Assembly (NCBI RefSeq): GCF_011030405.1
Contig: NZ_JAAJTJ010000002.1
Location: 248,001 to 312,000 of the forward strand
Direction: 5' to 3'
DNA length: 64,000 nt
Source: Parapedobacter sp. SGR-10
GTDB lineage: Bacteria > Bacteroidota > Bacteroidia > Sphingobacteriales > Sphingobacteriaceae
In this document: positions 25,425 to 32,500 of the stretch, in pieces
Layout of the letters: every line of letters begins with the position of its first letter
Numbering within the stretch: the stretch's first letter is position 1
Program-made: the position numbers and the translations under genes
The notes under the pieces: generated by a model
Database searches by the model: none
The model's input: the letters and a program-made list of their open reading frames with translations, nothing else
Told to the model about the DNA's origin: nothing

Positions 25425-26222
25425 ATGAAGACGAACCGATCACAGTTTAGACTTTTCTTGATGCTTTCAATCTGGAGCTGCATGGTCTCCTGTAGAAAAG
25501 ACAGCCCCTCCGCAAACCCACCGGTCGAAAAGCTTCTGCAAAAGGTCTATAAAGACGGTGTATTGTATCTCGACATATTTTACGACGATAAATATACCAT
25601 CCATCGCATCGATTATTATCGGAATGGCGAAAAATTCCGACAAAGCAACATAAGCCTAAATGAAAGCGGTCGGGTGAAAGAAGTTGTGAGCAACTTTGAC
25701 CATTATACCGCCATTCGCGCACTGACCTATGACGGGGAACGAAAGGTGCTCGACGAGACAACCTCTGACTTCGATGATGGCCGCAGTTCCTATTTCAAAA
25801 GAATATGGAAATATCCGGCAAAGAATGTCATTGAAGATCACGTGTACTTCACGGAGGATTCCGAAGATGCGAGCTATGTCTATACCTTTATGTTTACAGA
25901 AACGGGGAATCTTGAAAGAAAAGAACAAAAAGTGGCCTCCTTGCCTATCCAGGACAGCTATGAGATTTATCAGTACGATACCGGTCTTTCATACGAACAT
26001 ATGATTGAATCCAATATCCCGGGTTATTTTGAAAGCCCTGTTTCTAAAAACCAGCCTTTGAATGCGAAAGTCTACAAGAAATCCGGTGAATTGGTTTCGG
26101 AAATAAGATATCGAAATACGTATGATAAAGACGGCTATTTAGAAGTAAGTCTGCAGCAGTCTGACGAATGGCAAGAGGAATACCGGTTCCGATATAGCTT
26201 AAAGGACAGCAAAAATAACTGA
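25425..26222 (+). CDS. Lipoprotein with RHS/YD-like strand repeats, unknown
   Basis: 265 residues; lipobox MVSC at about residue 23. The mature part alternates short beta hairpins (VYKDGVLYLDIFYDDKYTIHRIDYYRNGEK, IRALTYDGERKVLDETTSDF, IYQYDTGLSYEHMIESN), the pattern of DUF4595-type or YD-repeat lipoproteins. No catalytic residues are recognisable. Encoded 17 bases after the previous lipoprotein, with which it probably acts on the cell surface or in the periplasm. Confidence 0.7.
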   Translation: MKTNRSQFRLFLMLSIWSCMVSCRKDSPSANPPVEKLLQKVYKDGVLYLDIFYDDKYTIHRIDYYRNGEKFRQSNISLNESGRVKEVVSNFDHYTAIRALTYDGERKVLDETTSDFDDGRSSYFKRIWKYPAKNVIEDHVYFTEDSEDASYVYTFMFTETGNLERKEQKVASLPIQDSYEIYQYDTGLSYEHMIESNIPGYFESPVSKNQPLNAKVYKKSGELVSEIRYRNTYDKDGYLEVSLQQSDEWQEEYRFRYSLKDSKNN

Positions 26223-26271
26223 AGTGAAAAATCTAATAACTTTATCTTTTTTAAAAATGAACGCTACAGAA

Positions 26272-26706
26272 ATGAAGAATATTTACTGCAATATATTAAA
26301 AATCAGTGTTTTTGTGTTTTTTTTCATCGTTGTCGGTGCTTGTGGAAAAGACAAAGAACCCATACCTGAACCGACAAATGCCGAGCTGATTGTAGGTAAA
26401 TGGTATATCACAAAAACAACGACATCTGATGGTGCTGTACAGCAACCTGCAAACGACTGTGAAAAGAAAACCTGTTACGAATTCAGCGCCGAAGGCGTAA
26501 TGAACGTCAATCATTTTGAGCTGGATGAAGTGTGCAAAAACACGTTATCCATGACAGCTCAGTACACCCTGACACTGGATCGAAGAAAGCTGGTTGTCAT
26601 TGGATCCGATGGGGTTTCTAACGCCTTTGAAATCATCCGCCTGAACGACAAGATATTGGAAATAGAAGTTGGAGGCGGTATCATCGCGGAATTTGAGAAA
26701 AGATGA
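26272..26706 (+). CDS. Lipocalin-like lipoprotein
   Basis: 144 residues from MKNIYCNIL, chosen because it gives a 24-residue lipoprotein signal ending VVGACGK; the ATG at 26257 or a GTG at 26224 would make the signal too long. The mature domain has the lipocalin-like opening IVGKWYITKTTTSDG and a beta-barrel pattern (TCYEFSAEGVMNVNHF, AQYTLTLDRRKLVVIG, FEIIRLNDKILEIEV). Such Bacteroidota lipoproteins are common and mostly uncharacterised. Last gene of the AraC-associated run; the mobilizable-element remnant starts 111 bases downstream on the other strand. Confidence 0.65.
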   Translation: MKNIYCNILKISVFVFFFIVVGACGKDKEPIPEPTNAELIVGKWYITKTTTSDGAVQQPANDCEKKTCYEFSAEGVMNVNHFELDEVCKNTLSMTAQYTLTLDRRKLVVIGSDGVSNAFEIIRLNDKILEIEVGGGIIAEFEKR

Positions 26707-26817
26707 TGTTACTGTTTACATAGAATAACTCAATCGCCATCCACTTAAATTGATCATCAAATACTCTTGGTGTTTTTCCCATAATAACTACTGACTTTTA
26801 AAGTTAAAAATTCTACC

Positions 26818-27411
26818 CTAAAAGTCTCCAGACAAATGTAGCAACTTCATCTCCACCTGCTTCCATGTGGTGGCTTTTGCCATGATGGATTTAAGGGCAT
26901 CGTGTATGGCATAGCGCAATCTGTCATTGCCCCGAAGTGCCTGCCTGTTCACTTTTGACTTTCCCTTGCCGAGATGGTAACCATAACGCTCGGTCATCTC
27001 CCTGCACACCTTTCGGCTCTTGTGCCAATGGTTGAAATTGCCTATTGTCTTTCCATCGTTGCCCACTCGATTGTATACGATGTGCAGATGCGGATGTTTC
27101 TTGTCCTCATGCAGCACGGTCACGTATTGCGTGTTCTTGATGCCCATCTTTTCCATGTATTCCCTTGCATGTTCCGCCATCTTCTCAACGGTAAGCTTAT
27201 CCCAGTCCTCGTTGCTCCAGCTAAGCACGGTATGCCCTACGGCATTGCCAAGCTGTGGGCGCATCTTTCGCTGTGCGTTTAGGTCTGCAATAATCGCCTT
27301 GATGTTGTAATTCCTAACGCCTGCCGAATCCAGGACAAAGGACTGTTCACGTTCCAACAGGTAACGGACGCAACCGCCGAAACTCTTGCCCGTAATAACC
27401 TTAGCTATCAT
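26818..27411 (-). CDS. Truncated relaxase (mobilization nuclease)
   Basis: 197 residues from MIAKVITGKSFGGCVRYLL, the canonical start of small Bacteroidota relaxases. The metal-binding three-His motif is present (HPHLHIVYNRV), and so is the helix after it (KSRKVCREMTERYGYHLGKGK). Relaxases of this group are normally 300-450 residues; this one stops soon after the nuclease domain, so the C-terminal part is lost. It could still be a minimal nuclease. It overlaps the MobC gene by 11 bases. This is a separate, smaller mobilization module from the one at 44-46 kb. Confidence 0.85.
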   Translation of the reverse strand: MIAKVITGKSFGGCVRYLLEREQSFVLDSAGVRNYNIKAIIADLNAQRKMRPQLGNAVGHTVLSWSNEDWDKLTVEKMAEHAREYMEKMGIKNTQYVTVLHEDKKHPHLHIVYNRVGNDGKTIGNFNHWHKSRKVCREMTERYGYHLGKGKSKVNRQALRGNDRLRYAIHDALKSIMAKATTWKQVEMKLLHLSGDF

Positions 27412-27781
27412 CCCTGCCAATCCTTTCCATTAACCGCTCCACCTCACTGAGTAATCCGCGCAGATTCGCCATGATTGACACAAGCCCTCCCTTGTGCGCA
27501 AGCTTGGTCAGCTGGTTTAAGTTGTTCGCCATGCCCGACAACGTGCGCAGGTAGCCTGTTTCTTCTTCTGACAGCCTCGGTCTTATCACGGCAACCTTTG
27601 CGGACTGCCGGAACCAATCGCTTATCCGCATGCCTGCATTTCTCGCTTTCCCTGCAATCGCCAAACGTTCGGTTGGGGTTATCCGTACCACGAGCGAAAC
27701 GCTTCGTGTGATGGCTTTTTTCGGACGGCCACGCTTGCGTGTTTTTCCGTCCGTGCCTTTTTCTTTCGCTAATTTTTTCAT
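27401..27781 (-). CDS. MobC-type relaxosome protein
   Basis: 126 residues. A basic N-terminus (RKRGRPKKAITRSVSLVVRITPTERLAIAGKARNAGM) has the ribbon-helix-helix DNA-binding pattern, and the C-terminus has the MobC domain (LSGMANNLNQLTKLAHKGGL then LLSEVERLMERI). MobC proteins bind oriT and help the relaxase nick it. The gene stands directly before the relaxase and overlaps it. Upstream lies a 300-base hairpin-rich gap, the expected place of oriT. Confidence 0.85.
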   Translation of the reverse strand: MKKLAKEKGTDGKTRKRGRPKKAITRSVSLVVRITPTERLAIAGKARNAGMRISDWFRQSAKVAVIRPRLSEEETGYLRTLSGMANNLNQLTKLAHKGGLVSIMANLRGLLSEVERLMERIGRDDS

Positions 27782-28079
27782 TGGCGAACCTCCCCAAGTT
27801 TACGGACTGCGACCATCGGGAGCATCCGCCGTTCCCCACACCGCGGAGCGTGGGGAAACGGTTTTTTGCATTGCAAAAAAATAAACTTGCTCCCTACAGA
27901 GCGACAAAGGTCTACCTTTGGAGAACTGACGGCGGATTGCGTGTCTTTCCCGTGGTCTTTCCAAAAATCTTTCCGATTGGACACCTGCTTTTGGTCGGGG
28001 TTGCTACTTAGCTGTCGGGTTGGATAGGTAGCTAACGGAATAGCTGGATATATCACCATATCATTGTTTCGATATACCA
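27782..28079. other. Candidate origin of transfer of the small mobilizable element
   Basis: Gap between the mobC start and the HTH gene. It holds three inverted repeats: an 11-12 bp GC-rich hairpin at about 27829-27861 (CGTTCCCCAC arms), TTTTTTGCATTGCAAAAAA at about 27864-27882, and CAAAGGT-CT-ACCTTTG at 27904-27919. Clustered inverted repeats beside mobC/relaxase genes are usual for oriT, but no nic site can be named from sequence alone. A 101-codon minus-strand frame covers this region; its composition is not protein-like. Confidence 0.4.
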
Positions 28080-28381
28080 TCATTTACCCCCCTTTCCGCT
28101 CTTTGCAAGAGCATCGCGGATGGCCTCGTCCGAGTAATAGACCTTTCGGCCGATGCGTCGAGGTACGAGGATGCCCGCCTTTTCCCAATAGTGCATGGTG
28201 GAATAGGCCACGCCGAGCATGAGCCGTGTCTCGGCTCTTGTCCTGTAACCTATGTTCTGTGGGGTGGGGTCGGCTTTTCTGCCGTTTCCCCGTGGAGTGC
28301 CTCTCTAACGGCCTCCTTTACATGCTCGGATAGGATTTCCTTAAACTCCCTGTCCGAATAGCTTGTGAGTATCTGCGCCAT
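28080..28381 (-). pseudogene. Helix-turn-helix (excisionase-type) regulator, frameshifted
   Basis: The first frame starts at ATG 28381 and reads AQILTSYSDREFKEILSEHV, then stops. The second frame continues as YRTRAETRLMLGVAYSTMHY, then WEKAGILVPRRIGRKVYYSD and a stop at 28080, the winged-helix pattern of MerR/excisionase-like HTH_17 proteins. One missing base in a C-rich run (CCCCACCCC, near 28260) separates the two halves. Intact, it would be about 100 residues and would regulate or help excise the mobilizable element. A sequencing error in the homopolymer is possible. Confidence 0.75.
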
Positions 28382-28521
28382 ATCAAACGTATTTGTATGG
28401 AGCAATGTTCGGGGGGATTCAAAGGGGGATTGGTCACTATTTCACCTTTGTTCGGTGGGATGCCATGCAGTACGGTTTAGGATACGTCTTTTGGTATACG
28501 GACTTTATTTGGATATTAGTA

Positions 28522-29824
28522 CTGATGCGTTAACTTTTTGCATCAAATAAGTTTAACAATTTTTGTTCTTTGACACTTTGATTTTTTTGATCCTGAGCGA
28601 TTAGATCCTTTAGCGGTGTTTTATCAAACGCCGAGATTCCGAGGATCTGCATGATTTCGTAAATGGAGAGCGTGCTTTTCAGGTTATGCTTGACCATGGC
28701 TACGATAAGATAGGTACAAATGGCTATCCAGACATGGGTGTTGACCGCATTTTCAGAATGCCCCCATAAGGATTTTATGACCAGGTTCTGCTTTATCCAT
28801 TTGAAGAACACTTCAATCTGCCACCTGTGGCGGTAAAGCCGAGCTACTTCAAGAGCGGATACCTCGAAGTTGTTGGTAAGGAATGCCAGTTCGACTTCTT
28901 TGTCACTGTCGTAGTATTCCACCAGCCTTAATTGGCCGGGATACAGCTTTTTGGACTTGTACCCGTTCAGTATGATGGTACGGTCGGCAAGCAGCCCTGT
29001 CCGTGGATCGATATTGGGATTATTTTCAACAACGGAGAAATCCATGGAAGATTTGGCCCTGGTGATAAAGTATGCGCCGCAAACATCGATATTGTGCAAA
29101 GCTGCGAAATCAACGTAAGCTTTATCCATTACATATATCGCCTCTGGGATGGGGATCAGGATGTCCAGCGAGTTGCTGTCATGGTATTTCCCATCGGTGA
29201 TTAGGATAAATGCCGGAATACTTCCCCTGAGATCCAATAGGGTGTGTACTTTGACCGCTCCGCGTGAGTATTTGCCGGGTGCCCATCCGAATAGTTTCAG
29301 GCTGAGCGATATGGTCGTGGAATCCAACGCAAACATCTCGTTTGAAATATCCACCCCCAAAATGCCCTGCTCGCTGTACATGGGCCTTACTTTACTGATC
29401 AGGTAGTTCCCGAAATCCGAGAAAATCCGCTGGTCACGCCCTTCGTTCGCCCTTGACAGTGTCGATTGGTTGACATATTTCCGGATCCCGAGGTGATACA
29501 GCTTATTCTTATGCGCTTTCAAGCATACGCAGATATCCCGGAGCGAATTGCGCGAGGTAAGCTGGCCGAAAAACAACTGGATGAACTGGTTCCAACAGTT
29601 GAAACCCCTTGTCCGGAAATCACCATCGTACTTCGCCACGCATTTGTCGAACTCGTACCTGTCAACAAATTGCAGAAGCTGGGCAAAAACATACTTCCCT
29701 GAATTCATAGCCGCATTTTAAGGCGGCAAATCTACAGGTCAATTCAAATCAAAAAATCAAAGAACGACTATAATATATTTATATACAATGCTTTACAATG
29801 AATTTTAAAAACTTAACGCATCAC
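28522..29824 (-). mobile_element. Complete IS4-family insertion sequence
   Basis: 1303 bp. The ends share an imperfect terminal inverted repeat around TGATGCGTTAA (left 28522 on, right ending 29824), and a 5-bp target duplication TAGTA lies at 28517-28521 and 29825-29829. The single transposase gene fills it. It inserted beside the HTH gene of the mobilizable element; the flanking TATTTGGATATTA on both sides belongs to the target. Confidence 0.85.
28530..29708 (-). CDS. IS4-family transposase
   Basis: 392 residues with a DUF4372 N-terminus (GKYVFAQLLQFVDRYEFDKCVAKYDGD) and an IS4-type DDE domain: FALDSTTISL (first Asp), VMDKAYVDF (second Asp) and YRHRWQIEVFFKWIKQNL (YREK-type Glu). No frameshift is visible, so the copy is probably active. 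It lies within a complete element with terminal repeats and a 5-bp duplication. Confidence 0.95.
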   Translation of the reverse strand: MNSGKYVFAQLLQFVDRYEFDKCVAKYDGDFRTRGFNCWNQFIQLFFGQLTSRNSLRDICVCLKAHKNKLYHLGIRKYVNQSTLSRANEGRDQRIFSDFGNYLISKVRPMYSEQGILGVDISNEMFALDSTTISLSLKLFGWAPGKYSRGAVKVHTLLDLRGSIPAFILITDGKYHDSNSLDILIPIPEAIYVMDKAYVDFAALHNIDVCGAYFITRAKSSMDFSVVENNPNIDPRTGLLADRTIILNGYKSKKLYPGQLRLVEYYDSDKEVELAFLTNNFEVSALEVARLYRHRWQIEVFFKWIKQNLVIKSLWGHSENAVNTHVWIAICTYLIVAMVKHNLKSTLSIYEIMQILGISAFDKTPLKDLIAQDQKNQSVKEQKLLNLFDAKS

Positions 29825-30039
29825 TAGTATTTGGATATTAATTCTCGTTGTGTAATGATTTTTTCCATGGTCTTCCTCGTCTATCTTTACTTGGCCTACA
29901 ACCATAGCCATCTTCTTTTTCTTCATGGATTCTGTGCGAAAGTTCCTTTTTATGTATGTTCGGCTTACCGCATATTCAACGGGATGGAACAATGGTAAGC
30001 CGAACGGTAAAGTTTAAATGGTTTAAACTGAACTATAGT
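29825..30039. other. Gap between the IS4 element and the lipoprotein remnant
   Basis: Contains the right TAGTA target copy and a 12-bp inverted repeat (29958-29969 with 29994-30005, arms GTTCGGCTTACC) with a 24-base loop. A short minus-strand frame from ATG 29926 (MKKKKMAMVVGQVKID) would read across the pre-insertion junction to a stop after about 37 codons, but nothing supports its expression. Confidence 0.5.
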
Positions 30040-30672
30040 CTATTCGGTAAGCTCAACATGTGACACTAAATAAGCCTTTCCAAAATTTTCGGGGTCGTGG
30101 GTGACAGTCACACGAATGGATTTCCACTTGGATTCCAACACTGTCGGTGAGTTATCATATCGAAAATTCGCCTGATTGTATTCCCAAATTTCAGCTAACC
30201 GTTCTCCTACCTCTTCATCCGTGTAGGTGAGTTTCATCTTGGCTCCGGTGTCGAGAAGATACAGGTAGCTGTCTTCTTCTTTTTGAAGCCATATTAAGTC
30301 CGGCCCAGGCACAATCGACCGCACAATGGATAATTCAAAAGGTTCGTTACCCTCATATTTCTCTTTGCTGATAACTTTGATAAACTTAAGATGGCTCATG
30401 GGGCCTCCGTCCATCATTTGGGGGCCTTTGTAAGCAACCATCTTCGCTTTCACTCTATAAGTATAGCCAGCTTCCCTATCGTCAAATCCAGAAAGTGGTA
30501 GTTGTGGAGATTCATTTTGTGGCAATAGTAAAGGAATATCACCGACCGCTCCATAGCGGTGACTTACCAGTAGTTCTACCTCTTGCCCATCTTTGAGATT
30601 AAAAGAGCCATATCCCTCCTCCTTTGAACATGCGGAAATGACAAGTACGGTAAATAATAAATAAAGTGAAGC
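30040..30672 (-). pseudogene. Lipoprotein gene lacking its start codon
   Basis: The frame reads SLYLLFTVLVISACSKEEGY, a lipoprotein signal with Cys anchor, and then about 190 residues of an unknown beta-rich domain (YTYRVKAKMVAYKGPQM, FELSIVRSIVPGPDLIWL, WKSIRVTVTHDPENFGKAYL). Upstream of SIASLYLL there is no ATG, GTG or TTG before an in-frame stop at 30688-30690. The first few codons were therefore replaced at the junction with the recombinase fragment that begins at the same place on the other strand. Starting at the internal TTG near 30525 would lose the signal. Probably not expressed as a lipoprotein. Confidence 0.65.
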
Positions 30673-31096
30673 GATTGATGTGGGCGATTACAAAGAGATC
30701 AAGAAAGAGTGCGAAGACAGGCTGGCCAAGCTGGAGGGACAGCTTGCCGAGAAATCAAACACGGTATCTGTGGGCAGTATAGAAAAGTCGCTCGATAAGG
30801 CTATCCAGACACTGACCAATATAGACGTTATGTTTGACAAGGGAACGGTTACGGACAGGCGTACGATAATAAGTTCGATATTTCCGGAAAAAATCACTTT
30901 TGATGGTTCGCAATATCGAACTCCCCGGCTGAACAGCGTTGCTAATTACATCTATTTGATAAACAGCAACTTACACCAAATAAAAAACCGGAAAAGTGAA
31001 GATTTTTTTCACCTTTCCGGTATGGTAGCCCCTAACGAACAAATATTGAACTCTTTCTTGGAGGATTTGGCACGTTTGGCAAGGCTGGCGGCTTAG
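30665..31096 (+). pseudogene. 3' fragment of a second large serine recombinase
   Basis: About 143 codons reading AIDVGDYKEIKKECEDRLAK, a coiled-coil region, then FPEKITFDGSQYRTPRLN and APNEQILNSFLEDLARLARL. This is the C-terminal quarter of a serine recombinase related to the intact one at 21-22.5 kb (compare GLTYLDGSYRTPNLT there). The catalytic and zinc-ribbon parts are gone; homology begins abruptly at about 30665-30672, where the truncated lipoprotein gene also ends. The fragment marks the left end of the conjugative element and may be what is left of its original integrase. Confidence 0.85.
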
Positions 31097-31159
31097 ATTA
31101 AAAGAGCGAAAGCAGAAGTAATATTTCGCGAAGGTGTTGCTATTCGGCACTTTTTTGCA
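31026..31159. repeat. Direct repeat copy 2 (recombinase 3' end and flank)
   Basis: Partner of 22471-22604 in the same orientation; the 34-base identical core here is 31093-31126. The similarity runs about 60 bases past the coding end and stops near TTTTTTGCA. Confidence 0.8.
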
Positions 31160-31179
31160 TAATACTACCCCGTTATCCA

Positions 31180-31419
31180 CTACTTTACGATCCATCCCCA
31201 TAGCCCCCAAACCATCAAGGCCGCAGCGCCCCATTTCAGTACCCATTCCACGATAAGGGTAAACAGACCGACAAAATAATTATTGAAGTGTTGCAAGCCG
31301 CCAACGCCCCTGCGGTTGAACTGGCGCATACCGATTATGAGCCTTATCGCCAGACCTACAAAAAACACCGTGCCGGGCGGCATGCCCTGCACCAACTGGA
31401 TTAAATCTGCCATCTTCAT
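31180..31419 (-). CDS. Small membrane protein of the conjugative element
   Basis: 79 residues (MKMADLIQLVQGMPPGTVFF). Two hydrophobic segments (about 17-32 and 48-75, the latter FVGLFTLIVEWVLKWGAAAL). Function unknown; small membrane proteins of this kind are common in Bacteroidota conjugative elements. Last of three closely spaced minus-strand genes (gaps of 33 and 19 bases), so one transcript is likely. Confidence 0.6.
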   Translation of the reverse strand: MKMADLIQLVQGMPPGTVFFVGLAIRLIIGMRQFNRRGVGGLQHFNNYFVGLFTLIVEWVLKWGAAALMVWGLWGWIVK

Positions 31420-31438
31420 GTCGATTCATTTTAATTGT

Positions 31439-31636
31439 TCAACCAATATGTACCGTTTTTCTAAAGTCCCGCACGATGCCGTCCGCTTCGTTTTCACTCC
31501 CGCAAGCTGCTAACCTCCCTACCAGCTCTTCAATGTGGCGGATGGGTACAAGCGGGGAAAAGATGTATTCGAGCCTCACCTTTTCCACTTTGACCATTAC
31601 CCGATATGGCTTTGTCATGTTCCGCCTCAACCGCAT
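31439..31636 (-). CDS. Small protein of the conjugative element, unknown
   Basis: 65 residues, soluble: RVMVKVEKVRLEYIFSPLVP then IRHIEELVGRLAACGSENEA. It has a clean ATG and lies between two similar small genes on the same strand, 19 bases before the membrane protein gene. No motif identified. Confidence 0.5.
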   Translation of the reverse strand: MRLRRNMTKPYRVMVKVEKVRLEYIFSPLVPIRHIEELVGRLAACGSENEADGIVRDFRKTVHIG

Positions 31637-31669
31637 GGCCTGCAGGGCTTCTTCGGCATTGCCCGTTTT

Positions 31670-31933
31670 TTAATAGCGATCTGCAAGCTGCACCATGCGG
31701 GCATATCTGCCATAGCGAACCAGGTTGTTTCTGCCCCTCCTGCGTCTGGGCGGCCTGCGGTAGCGGAGGTCATCCATAAATTCCTCGTAGCTGTAACCGG
31801 GATATATCCCGCAAAGGATATGGTAGGCAAAAAGGGGCTGCTGTTTATATAACCGCCTTGCCCTGCGCATCCGGCGGATCGCCGCCAATCGTTCCGGTGT
31901 AAAAGGTTTCCCCATGATTATGCTGTTAGCCAT
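31670..31933 (-). CDS. Small basic protein of the conjugative element, unknown
   Basis: 87 residues, rich in Arg and Tyr: PFTPERLAAIRRMRRARRLY, IYPGYSYEEFMDDLRYRRPP and RRRRGRNNLVRYGRYARM. A second ATG at 31915 (MGKPFTPERL) is an alternative start. The strong positive charge suggests nucleic-acid contact, but no domain is recognised. First gene of the three-gene minus-strand set; the 570 bases upstream look regulatory. Confidence 0.6.
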   Translation of the reverse strand: MANSIIMGKPFTPERLAAIRRMRRARRLYKQQPLFAYHILCGIYPGYSYEEFMDDLRYRRPPRRRRGRNNLVRYGRYARMVQLADRY

Positions 31934-32500
31934 TTTTTACTGTTTCTCTTTTTTCATCCGCCGCTCCAAAGGGCGTTTTCCAAAAGAAAAAAGGAGAAAA
32001 AAGAAAGCCCTCCGGCCAATGGCGAGCGGGCAACCGGAGAGCTATAAGTCCCAGAGGGTGGCAAGCGGAGCGCAGCCATTATGCGCTCGCAGGGCAGCCA
32101 CCGCCATTAGCTTCGCTGTACTTTTTGCCCTTTCGAATTGGAAAATGCTGTAGCAGGCTGGTGTCCGTGTACGGTCTTTGGAAACTGGACAAAGCTGGAA
32201 CAATAAAGCATGAGGGGGATGTAAGGCGGCGGTAAACGCCGGTCACGGCCATGCCGGGACGGAAGCGGAGCGTACCCTGCAATGACCCGACCCAACGGGG
32301 CATGCCCGAATCACGCTCATTGAAAAAGTAGTTGACAGTTTTAAAACCAGCACCATATGTAAAAATGCAACAATCTTATTGTGTTAAGTCCAGCTTTATA
32401 TAGAAAAACTTTATTTATATCTTTATTGGCAAATCAACGCATAACTACTAAAATCAGTTTGCTTTGATCGTAGAAACTATGTTTATTGAACTATAAGACC
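31934..32500. other. GC-rich, structured gap before the defence island
   Basis: No supported gene. It contains hairpins (CTCCGG/CCGGAG near 32010-32036; GAGCGCA/TGCGCTC at about 32068-32088), a TGAGGGGGATG at 32211-32221 that partly matches the repeat flanking the RadC-like gene, and a GC-rich block at 32220-32310. A 74-codon minus-strand frame (32079-32303) crosses it; I do not accept it as a gene without support. From about 32330 the DNA turns AT-rich, which marks the left edge of the defence cargo. Confidence 0.5.

Noticed and set aside
27778..28083. 101-codon minus-strand frame upstream of mobC
   Set aside because: Its sequence is rich in Cys, Pro and basic residues without protein-like periodicity, and the DNA is full of inverted repeats; oriT or leader DNA is the better explanation.
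28384..28391. TACGTTTG (minus strand) as promoter of the HTH gene
   Set aside because: It matches TAnnTTTG but ends only two bases before the ATG, so transcription would start inside the gene; probably chance.
29830..29926. Small minus-strand frame MKKKKMAMVVGQVKID next to the IS4 element
   Set aside because: It would need to cross the insertion point to reach its stop and an overlapping frame is equally plausible; no evidence decides between them.
32079..32303. 74-codon minus-strand frame in the GC-rich gap
   Set aside because: It coincides with a structured GC-rich block, has a low-quality composition, and nothing in the sequence favours translation; kept only as an open question in the findings.
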